Of a DNA stretch of 64,000 bases, positions 56,521 to 64,000 are shown in pieces. Every line of letters starts with the position of its first letter. Position 1 is the stretch's first letter. Origin of the DNA: Stutzerimonas chloritidismutans AW-1. Its GTDB lineage: Bacteria > Pseudomonadota > Gammaproteobacteria > Pseudomonadales > Pseudomonadaceae. The notes beneath the pieces are model-generated. The model had not been told where the DNA came from. It ran no database searches and was given only the letters and a program-made list of their open reading frames with translations. Where the stretch lies: positions 62,001 to 126,000 of the forward strand of contig NZ_AOFQ01000017.1 in assembly GCF_000495915.1 (NCBI RefSeq), given 5' to 3'. Both the position numbers and the translations under genes were made by a program.

Positions 56521-57996
56521 ATGAATGGTAGGGACCTACGCAGTTATCGGGAGCTTCACAAGCCGAAGGGAAATTTCGCGACTCGCTCTGAATACCTCGA
56601 GCACGAACTGGAGATCATGGCGCCGAAGCGCTGGGGAATAAACCTGCCGTTTCGTGACTACCGTTTCGAGTACGAAGATTGGGTGCCAGCCATGGCGGCG
56701 ACCATCGGCAAGATCGTCATGGTGGCGGCTGTTGTTGCGGCTTTCGCCGGCCCGATGGGGCTTTCCAACGAGTTCGTGATCGAGAACGCGCGCTACGAGA
56801 TGCTGATCGCAGCACTGCTGTTTGTCGTGGTGTTCTCCGGTTTCCTCAATCCCACGGCCAACCTGGCCGGGACCCATGGCCCGCTGATTCCGTTGATCCC
56901 CCTGATCGTCGCATCGGGCGGGCATCCTATGGCGCTGGGGATCATGGTGGGTGTGCTCGGTTTCACCCTGGGTGTCTTCAAGGGCGGCAGTCTGTTGGCG
57001 CGTCTGACTAGTGATGGCGTTTGTGGCGGATTGCTGCTGTATCTGGGTTTCATTGGCATTACCTCGCAGATCAAGAAGCTGTTCGGTTGGGCCGACAGCT
57101 TCGACATGGGCTACATCGCGTTTATCGTGGTGTTCGCCACCATCGTGATGTACGCCTATCTAGAACATATCCGCATGCGCTGGCTGGCGATTCCGCTGGG
57201 TTCGGCGCTGGCGGCCGTGATCGCATTTGCATTGGGCGCTCCGTTCGAGTTCACCACCGAGCCGGGTGTGCCCAACCTGAATCCGATGTACTGGTGGGGC
57301 GAGACTACCGGCTGGCAGATCGGTCTGCCCGAGCTGCATCACTTCATTGCTGTCGCGCCATTTGCCGTGCTGGCGGTAGCCATGTGGTCGCCGGACTTCC
57401 TCGGACACCGCGTGTTTCAGCAGCTGAACTATCCGCCGAAGGCGAAGAAGGTGCTGATGAACATCGATGACACCATGTGCGTTGCGGCGGCACGACAGAT
57501 CGTCGGGACGTCGCTGGGTGGCGGTAACCTGGCCTCATCCTGGGGCACCTTCATGGTGCCGGCCGCCATCGCCAAGCGCCCGATTCCCGCCGGTGCATTG
57601 CTCACCGGCCTGCTCTGTGTGGTTGCGGCGCTTTGGGGTTACCCGATGGATCTGGCGATCTGGCCGCCGGTACTGAGCGTGGCGCTGATGGTCGGCGTTT
57701 TCCTGCCGCTGCTGGAAGCCGGTATGCAGATGACCCGTGAAGGCAAGACCTCGCAGTCGGCGGCCATCGTGATCTTTTCCTCGGCGCTGGTTAATCCGGT
57801 GTTCGGCTGGTCGCTGACGGTGCTGCTCGACAATCTCGGGCTGATCGGTGACAAGGAGCGTGGTCAGTCCCTGAGCCACCTGCATCGTTGGGTCATCCCG
57901 ACGATCGTCTTCATCGTGCTCTGCGCCGTGATGCTGGGTATCGGCATGTTCCCGGGCATCCCGGCGATGCTCGAGTCGTTCCGTATCGATCTCTGA
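56521..57996 (+). CDS. DUF3360-family membrane transporter-like protein
   Basis: A 491-residue polytopic membrane protein of the DUF3360 family, distantly like sulfate/xanthine-uracil permeases. It has about eleven to thirteen hydrophobic segments and a cytoplasmic N-terminus of about 45 residues. Conserved-looking stretches include NPTANLAGTHGPLIPLIPLI (about 107-126) and SLGGGNLASSWGTFMVPAAI. The ATG at 56521 has no obvious ribosome site, and an in-frame TTG (56467) is a less likely alternative. Its substrate is unknown. Ends just before a bidirectional terminator. Confidence 0.78.
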   Translation: MNGRDLRSYRELHKPKGNFATRSEYLEHELEIMAPKRWGINLPFRDYRFEYEDWVPAMAATIGKIVMVAAVVAAFAGPMGLSNEFVIENARYEMLIAALLFVVVFSGFLNPTANLAGTHGPLIPLIPLIVASGGHPMALGIMVGVLGFTLGVFKGGSLLARLTSDGVCGGLLLYLGFIGITSQIKKLFGWADSFDMGYIAFIVVFATIVMYAYLEHIRMRWLAIPLGSALAAVIAFALGAPFEFTTEPGVPNLNPMYWWGETTGWQIGLPELHHFIAVAPFAVLAVAMWSPDFLGHRVFQQLNYPPKAKKVLMNIDDTMCVAAARQIVGTSLGGGNLASSWGTFMVPAAIAKRPIPAGALLTGLLCVVAALWGYPMDLAIWPPVLSVALMVGVFLPLLEAGMQMTREGKTSQSAAIVIFSSALVNPVFGWSLTVLLDNLGLIGDKERGQSLSHLHRWVIPTIVFIVLCAVMLGIGMFPGIPAMLESFRIDL

Positions 57997-58016
57997 TCGG
58001 CCGGCGGCACGGCATG

Positions 58017-58047
58017 AAAAAAGGGAGCCTAGGCTCCCTTTTCTTTT
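58017..58047. terminator. Bidirectional intrinsic terminator
   Basis: Perfect palindrome AAGGGAGCCT/AGGCTCCCTT (58021-58040) flanked by AAAA on the left and TTCTTTT on the right, giving U-runs on both strands. It ends the DUF3360 transcript (plus) and the argB-containing operon (minus), whose stop is at 58057. Confidence 0.92.
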
Positions 58048-58056
58048 GCGTCTGCT

Positions 58057-58974
<918 letters not shown>

Positions 58975-61545
58975 TCAGAACGGCAGTTTGAGATCGGGTG
59001 CAACGTTGAGCAGCTGTGCGCGGAAAACGTCCTGAATGCGGCTGAGTTCTTCCTCGCTGTCGGCCTCGAAGCGCAGCACCAGAACCGGTGTGGTGTTCGA
59101 GGCGCGGATCAGGCCCCAGCCCTTGGGATAGTCGACCCGTACACCGTCGAGGGTGATCAGGTTGGCTTCGCCCCACTGAGCGTCACGTTGCAGGGCGTCC
59201 ATGATGGTGAATTTGCTTTCCTCTGTCACCGTGATGTTGATCTCCGGTGTCGAGATATCGCAGGGGAACGCGGCGAACACCTGCTCGGCGTCACGCTTGT
59301 CCTGGCTGAGGATTTCCAGCAGGCGCGCGGCGCTGTAGATGCCGTCGTCGAAGCCGAACCAGCGTTCCTTGAAGAAGATGTGCCCGCTCATTTCGCCAGC
59401 GAGCAGCGCACCGGACTCCTTCATCTTCTTCTTGATCAGCGAATGGCCGGTCTTCCACATCACCGGCCGGCCGCCGTAACCACTGATCAGTGGAGTGAGG
59501 CGACGGGTGCATTTGACGTCGAAGATGATGTCGGCGCCTGGATTGCGCGATACCACATCCTTGGCGAACAGCATCAGCAGGCGGTCCGGATAGATCATGG
59601 TGCCGGCGTTGGTCACCACGCCGACGCGGTCGCCATCGCCGTCGAAAGCCAGACCGAGATCGGCCTTCTCGGATTTAACCTTGGCGATCAGGTCGACCAG
59701 ATTTTCCGGTTTGCCCGGATCCGGATGGTGATTCGGGAAGTTGCCGTCGACCTCGCAGTACAGCGGGATCACGGTGCAACCCAGTGCCTCGATCATGCGT
59801 GGGGCGATGACGCCGGCGACGCCGTTACCGCAGTCGACGACCACCTTCATCGGTTTGGCCATGGCGATGTCACTGCGAATCTGCTGGAAGTAGCGTTCAA
59901 GTACATCGACCTGCTCGACCTTGCCCACGCCGCTCGACAGGTCGTTGGTCTCGATGCGCTTGCGCAGGGTCTGGATCTGTTCGTTGGCCAGGGTGTCGCC
60001 GGCGATGACGATCTTGAAACCGTTGTAGTCCGGCGGGTTGTGGCTGCCGGTGAGCATCACGCCGGACTTGCCGGCGAGAATGTTGGCGGCGTAATAGAGC
60101 ACCGGCGTCGGCACCATGCCGATATCGCTGACGTCGCAGCCGCTGTCGAGCAGACCTTGAATGAGGTGCTGGACCAGTTCGGGACCAGACAGGCGCCCGT
60201 CGCGGCCAACCGAAACGTTGGGTTCACCCTTGGCGAGGCTCTCGGACCCGATGGCGCGGCCGACCCAGTAGGCGGTCTCGGTAGTCAGGCTGTCGCCGAC
60301 AACGCCACGGATGTCGTAGGCGCGGAAGATACTGGCGGGCAAATTCGGGGCTTTGGCACTGCTCATTGCGGGTTCTCGCTCCTTGGTGTCGAGGCCGAAG
60401 ATGTCCTGGTCCTCGTCGAGAATATCGATGTCGAGAATATCGGTGTCCGGCAAGCGCGGATCGACGTACTCGGTAGGTTTGGCGGGCCGAACGGCTGGAG
60501 CCGCGGCGGGGGCCTGAGTCGGAGCCGGTCCAGCTTGGCGGACAGGCAGTCGGACCATGTTCCTGGCCAGTGCGTCGAGGACCGGCAGGCTCAAGGCCGG
60601 TATTTGGATGGTCTTGCCGGTGGAGAGTTCCTGTAGCAGGCGGCTCATCTGCAACACGTCTTCGCGCAGCCTGCGCTGCTGGCCGCCGAGCACCAGCTGC
60701 AGCCCAATCAGCACGCCGGCAATCGCCACCAGGGCGGCCGCGAGCAGGAGCAACGGCATGAGAGTCAGCTGATCGATGGCACCGGGCAGGTAGGCCAGCT
60801 TCCAGTTGGCGTTGCCGCTGGCGAGGGTCAGTGCCGAAGCATTGTCGGCTGCGGTGCCGCGCTGCAGCAGCACCTGTTCGGGTGCGCCGGAGAATTGCTG
60901 GGTCAGTCGCAGCTGGCCGGCTTCGTCGGGCAGCGTCGGGAGTGTCGCGAACAGGTGCTGGAGATCGCTGACCAGCAGCAGCGTGCCGCGAATCGCCTGT
61001 TCACCCTCGGCGCGCAGCGGAATCGCACTGTAGAGCAGCCAGCGGTTGTCGACCTTGTAGGCTTCCGGAGCGGCCGACTGGCCTGCTTCGACCCGCTGTA
61101 GCAGATCGAGCGCAGCGAAGTTCAGCGGGCCCGGGCGGCTGGTGTCCGGCACCACTCTGCCGCGCGGATTGAGATGCGCGTCGACCACGCCGGGCAACTC
61201 CAGCAGGCGCTGTTCGGCTTCGCGTCTGAGCTCGGTGTCAGCACGGACGACGTCCACCAGGCGTTGCTGCTCCACCGCTGTCTGGGTATCGGCACGCAGC
61301 CGCCGCAGCGCCTGCTGCAATGCGCTTGCCTGGCTCTGGCTCCAGGCCTCGGCGAGCTGTGTCCGTTGCTGCTGCTGAGCGCCCTGCTGACCGAGCCAGA
61401 TCAGCGCGGCGGCCGCGCCGAGCCCGATCAGGCTGGCTGCGAGGCCACCGAGCAATGGCTTGAGGGTGAAACCGCCGCGCTTGCTGCGGGTGTCGGCCGG
61501 GTTCAGAACGCCTGAATCCTTGGCGGTGCGCTTGAAGAGTGCCAT
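58975..61545 (-). CDS. algC: AlgC phosphomannomutase/phosphoglucomutase, long membrane-anchored form
   Basis: An 856-residue protein. The C-terminal 463 residues are classical AlgC, supplying mannose-1-P and glucose-1-P for exopolysaccharide and LPS. Catalytic Ser is in LTGSHNPPDYNG (S501 here, S108 of the short form), metal site DGDGDR and the sugar-binding GEMSGH are present. The N-terminal 393 residues add TM1 (about 31-52), an extracytoplasmic region (about 55-260), TM2 (about 266-290) and an acidic linker (TDILDIDILDEDQD). ATG 60366 with an upstream AAGGAG could also start the short enzyme. In operon with coaBC, dut and argB. Confidence 0.92.
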   Translation of the reverse strand: MALFKRTAKDSGVLNPADTRSKRGGFTLKPLLGGLAASLIGLGAAAALIWLGQQGAQQQQRTQLAEAWSQSQASALQQALRRLRADTQTAVEQQRLVDVVRADTELRREAEQRLLELPGVVDAHLNPRGRVVPDTSRPGPLNFAALDLLQRVEAGQSAAPEAYKVDNRWLLYSAIPLRAEGEQAIRGTLLLVSDLQHLFATLPTLPDEAGQLRLTQQFSGAPEQVLLQRGTAADNASALTLASGNANWKLAYLPGAIDQLTLMPLLLLAAALVAIAGVLIGLQLVLGGQQRRLREDVLQMSRLLQELSTGKTIQIPALSLPVLDALARNMVRLPVRQAGPAPTQAPAAAPAVRPAKPTEYVDPRLPDTDILDIDILDEDQDIFGLDTKEREPAMSSAKAPNLPASIFRAYDIRGVVGDSLTTETAYWVGRAIGSESLAKGEPNVSVGRDGRLSGPELVQHLIQGLLDSGCDVSDIGMVPTPVLYYAANILAGKSGVMLTGSHNPPDYNGFKIVIAGDTLANEQIQTLRKRIETNDLSSGVGKVEQVDVLERYFQQIRSDIAMAKPMKVVVDCGNGVAGVIAPRMIEALGCTVIPLYCEVDGNFPNHHPDPGKPENLVDLIAKVKSEKADLGLAFDGDGDRVGVVTNAGTMIYPDRLLMLFAKDVVSRNPGADIIFDVKCTRRLTPLISGYGGRPVMWKTGHSLIKKKMKESGALLAGEMSGHIFFKERWFGFDDGIYSAARLLEILSQDKRDAEQVFAAFPCDISTPEINITVTEESKFTIMDALQRDAQWGEANLITLDGVRVDYPKGWGLIRASNTTPVLVLRFEADSEEELSRIQDVFRAQLLNVAPDLKLPF

Positions 61546-61589
61546 GAAGCTCCTCGAATCATCCTGAAAGGTAAGCGGTGCGCAGTGAC

Positions 61590-62045
61590 TCAGTGGCTGC
61601 CGGAGTGCCCGAAGCCGCCAGCGCCGCGGTCGCTGCTGTCGAAACTGTCGACCAGTTCGAAGCGGGCCTGTACCACCGGTACCAGCATCAGCTGCGCAAT
61701 ACGCTCGCCGACGGCGATGGTGAAGGCGCTCTGGCCGCGGTTCCAGCACGACACCATCAGCTCGCCCTGGTAGTCCGAGTCGATCAGCCCGACCAGGTTG
61801 CCGAGCACGATGCCGTGCTTATGGCCAAGGCCCGAGCGCGGCAGGATCAGCGCCGCGAGCCCCGGATCGCCGATGTGGATGGCAATGCCGGTGGGAATCA
61901 GCAGCGTCTGGCCCGGCTCGAGCACCGTGTCGCTCTGCAGCATGGCGCGCAGGTCGAGGCCGGCAGAGCCCGGTGTCGCATATTCGGGAAGGGGGAAGTC
62001 CTGGCCGAGGCGAGGGTCGAGAATCTTGGCTTGGAGTGCGTGCAT
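61590..62045 (-). CDS. dut: dUTP diphosphatase
   Basis: A 151-residue trimeric dUTPase making dUMP for thymidylate synthase and keeping uracil out of DNA. All five motifs are visible: [49 protein letters not shown] and the C-terminal [10 protein letters not shown]. The start at 62045 lies one base after the coaBC stop, indicating coupling. Intact and of standard length. Confidence 0.97.
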   Translation of the reverse strand: MHALQAKILDPRLGQDFPLPEYATPGSAGLDLRAMLQSDTVLEPGQTLLIPTGIAIHIGDPGLAALILPRSGLGHKHGIVLGNLVGLIDSDYQGELMVSCWNRGQSAFTIAVGERIAQLMLVPVVQARFELVDSFDSSDRGAGGFGHSGSH

Positions 62046-62046
62046 G

Positions 62047-63255
62047 TCAGGACTCTTTGTAGCGGTCGGCAATGAAGGCCACCAGCGCGCGGGCGATATG
62101 TCCCTTGCTGGCCTGGCCGAAACGGGTTTCGTGTTGCTGGCGGTCGATCACGCTGACGGCGTTGTCTTCGCTGTTGAAGCCGATGCTGGGGTTGGCCACG
62201 TCATTGGCGACGATCAGATCGAGATTCTTGTCGCGCAGCTTGCGCGTGGCGTACTCCAGCAGATTCTCGGTTTCTGCGGCGAAACCGACGCAGAACGGAC
62301 GGTCCGTGCGGCTGGCCAGCGTGGCGAGGATGTCCGGGTTGCGCACCATCTGCAGCAGCAGGCCGTCACCGGTCGTGGGATCTTTCTTCAGTTTGTGCGG
62401 TGCCACCACTTCCGGGCGGTAGTCGGCTACCGCCGCTGCGGCGACGAGAATGTCGCAGGGCATCGCCGCTTCGCACGCGGCAAGCATGTCGCGGGCGCTG
62501 ACCACGTCGATGCGCTGCACGCGATCGGGCGTCGGCAGGAACACCGGGCCGGTCACCAGCGTGACCCGCGCACCGGCCTCGGCGGCCGCCTCGGCCAGAG
62601 CGAAGCCCATCTTGCCGGAGCTGTGGTTGGTGATGTAGCGAACCGGGTCGATGTTTTCCTGGGTTGGACCTGCAGTGATCAGCAGGTGCTTGCCCGTCAG
62701 CAGGCCGGTCGCGAAGCAGTCCGCGGCGGCCTGGGCGAGTTCGTCGGCCTCGAGCATGCGGCCCATGCCGACATCGCCGCAGGCCTGGCTGCCGGAGCCG
62801 GGGCCGAACAGACGAATGCCACGTTTCAACAGCAATTCGCGATTGGCCTGAGTGGCCGGGTCGGCCCACATGGCCTGGTTCATGGCCGGCGCCAGGGCGA
62901 CCGGGGCATTGGTCGCCAGCACCACGGTGGTCAGTAGATCATTGGCGACGCCTTGGGCCAGGCGTGCCATGAGGTCGGCGGTGGCCGGCGCGATCAACAC
63001 CAGGTCGGCCCAGCGCGCCAGTTCGATGTGACCCATCGCCGCTTCGGCGGCGGGGTCGAGCAGATCCAGATGAACCGGGTGGCCGGAGAGCGCCTGCAGG
63101 GTGAGAGGCGTGATGAACTCACGTCCGCCCTGGGTCATAACAACCCGGACTTCGGCACCGTGGTCGCGCAGGCGACGGACCAGTTCGGCGCTCTTGTAAG
63201 CGGCGATACCGCCGCCGACGCCCAAGACGATGCGTTTACGATACAGCCGCTGCAT
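62047..63255 (-). CDS. coaBC: Bifunctional CoaBC (Dfp), coenzyme A biosynthesis
   Basis: A 402-residue enzyme joining 4'-phosphopantothenate to cysteine (CoaB, C-terminal) and decarboxylating the product (CoaC, N-terminal flavoprotein). N-terminal [19 protein letters not shown], the active-site Cys in [11 protein letters not shown] (about 154-164) and the CoaB segment [23 protein letters not shown] in part (about 192-214) are intact. First gene of the coaBC-dut-algC-argB operon and divergent from radC, as in most gammaproteobacteria. Confidence 0.97.
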   Translation of the reverse strand: MQRLYRKRIVLGVGGGIAAYKSAELVRRLRDHGAEVRVVMTQGGREFITPLTLQALSGHPVHLDLLDPAAEAAMGHIELARWADLVLIAPATADLMARLAQGVANDLLTTVVLATNAPVALAPAMNQAMWADPATQANRELLLKRGIRLFGPGSGSQACGDVGMGRMLEADELAQAAADCFATGLLTGKHLLITAGPTQENIDPVRYITNHSSGKMGFALAEAAAEAGARVTLVTGPVFLPTPDRVQRIDVVSARDMLAACEAAMPCDILVAAAAVADYRPEVVAPHKLKKDPTTGDGLLLQMVRNPDILATLASRTDRPFCVGFAAETENLLEYATRKLRDKNLDLIVANDVANPSIGFNSEDNAVSVIDRQQHETRFGQASKGHIARALVAFIADRYKES

Positions 63256-63393
63256 AGGCCTGCCTTGTAATCTCGTAGGGACTCTCCGGAGTGAGAACCA
63301 GGTCAGAACACGCCCGATACCCCGGAAAAATGACGGGCTAAGATAGCACAGCGCCCACAGCGGAAAAGTGGGCTTGCTCGACAGGGAGAGGAC

Positions 63394-64000
63394 ATGAGCA
63401 TACGTGACTGGCCGGCGGCGGAGCGGCCGCGGGAAAAGCTACTCGAACAGGGCGCTGCCGCGCTTTCCGATGCCGAATTGCTGGCGATATTCCTGCGCAC
63501 CGGGGTTGCCGGCAAAAGCGCGGTGGATCTGGCGCGGCACCTGCTCGCCGAGTTCGGCAGCCTGCGCGCGCTGCTGGAGGCGGAGCTCGATCAGTTCAGC
63601 GCGCACCTGGGCCTGGGGCCGGCGAAATTTGCCCAGCTGCAGGCTGTGCTGGAGATGGCCCGCCGGCATCTGGCCGAGCGGCTGCGCCGCGATTCGGCAC
63701 TGGAGTCGCCGCAAGCGGTGCGCGACTACCTCAAGGCTCGCCTGCGCCACGAGCCGCACGAGCTGTTCGGCTGTCTGTTCCTCGATTCCAAGCATCGCGT
63801 GCTGGCCTTCGAGGTGCTGTTCCACGGCACCATCGATGGCGCCAGCGTCTACCCGCGGCAAGTGGTTAAACGTGCCCTTGCGCAGAATGCGGCGGCGGTC
63901 ATCCTCACGCACAACCATCCATCGGGCGTGGCCGAGCCGAGCCAGGCGGATCGTCAGCTGACCCTGAGGCTGAAAGAAGCGCTGGCGCTGATTGATGTGC
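63394..64000 (+). CDS. radC: RadC/JAMM-family protein (3' end cut by window)
   Basis: The first 202 residues of RadC, running off the right edge. Start [20 protein letters not shown] with GGGAGAGG upstream; a helix-hairpin-helix-like region (about 40-75) precedes the JAMM metal site [14 protein letters not shown] (His-x-His...Asp). Despite the name, E. coli radC is not needed for DNA repair, and the biochemical role remains unsettled. The last few residues are missing. Confidence 0.95.
   Translation, partial: MSIRDWPAAERPREKLLEQGAAALSDAELLAIFLRTGVAGKSAVDLARHLLAEFGSLRALLEAELDQFSAHLGLGPAKFAQLQAVLEMARRHLAERLRRDSALESPQAVRDYLKARLRHEPHELFGCLFLDSKHRVLAFEVLFHGTIDGASVYPRQVVKRALAQNAAAVILTHNHPSGVAEPSQADRQLTLRLKEALALIDV

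Overview
The window is a high-GC gammaproteobacterial chromosome segment from the Pseudomonadaceae. Gene content and order match two Pseudomonas aeruginosa chromosomal neighbourhoods recalled from memory: ptsP-lgt-thyA, and the stretch from phoBR through glc, rubredoxin and HU to spoT-rpoZ-gmk-rph-crc-pyrE-argB-algC-dut-coaBC-radC. The mosaic order suggests a Stutzerimonas/Pseudomonas stutzeri-like organism. That species call is inference. It carries no tRNA, rRNA, CRISPR array, prophage or recognisable transposase.

Layout. (1) 1-5987: the end of ptsP, a convergent NRDE protein, a TauE/SafE exporter, lgt, thyA and an orphan ParA ATPase. (2) 6000-10584 (minus): a five-gene Liv-type ABC importer with overlapping genes. 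(3) 10979-16269: tandem universal stress protein, a CheY-type regulator with a C-terminal output region, a DUF4124-M23 peptidase, a small outer-membrane barrel and a CNNM/CorC-like protein. (4) 16368-20024 (minus): phoR, phoB, ubiA, ubiC. (5) 20139-29532: the glycolate module, with glcC divergent from glcDEFG-glcB and a GlcA/LctP permease. Two identical 15-bp palindromes in the glcC-glcD gap are very probably the GlcC operators. (6) 29647-31974: rubredoxin, rubredoxin reductase, HU and an SCP2-like protein. (7) 32204-33370: a lower-GC Fic AMP-transferase gene, probably acquired. (8) 33425-37043: the glutarate module gcdR, gcdH and a CoA-transferase, with a REP-like inverted repeat and a strong candidate GcdR operator. 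(9) 37045-48309: accessory genes, including an MDR oxidoreductase with a LysR regulator, a LemA-TPM-TPM operon, a TTC38-like protein divergent from a GlxA/AraC regulator, an extra FtsH-like membrane protease divergent from a periplasmic solute-binding protein, and a FecR-OmpA-lipoprotein pair. (10) 48354-64000: housekeeping genes, namely gmk-rpoZ-spoT-ridA, yicC, rph, crc, pyrE, a DUF3360 transporter, coaBC-dut-algC-argB and the start of radC.

How the genes connect. The glycolate operon oxidises glycolate to glyoxylate (GlcDEF) and condenses it with acetyl-CoA (GlcB). The gcd genes activate glutarate and convert glutaryl-CoA to crotonyl-CoA. Crc, the global catabolite-repression partner of Hfq, is also encoded here, and A-rich AAnAAnAA-type leader motifs precede the liv operon and the lctP-type permease. 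PhoBR carries a candidate Pho box upstream of phoB.

The least explained parts are 43720-48309 (FtsH-like protease, solute-binding protein and FecR-OmpA pair, with clustered inverted repeats), the long membrane-anchored AlgC with an embedded start for the classical enzyme, and the A-rich leader with a small open frame in front of the liv operon.
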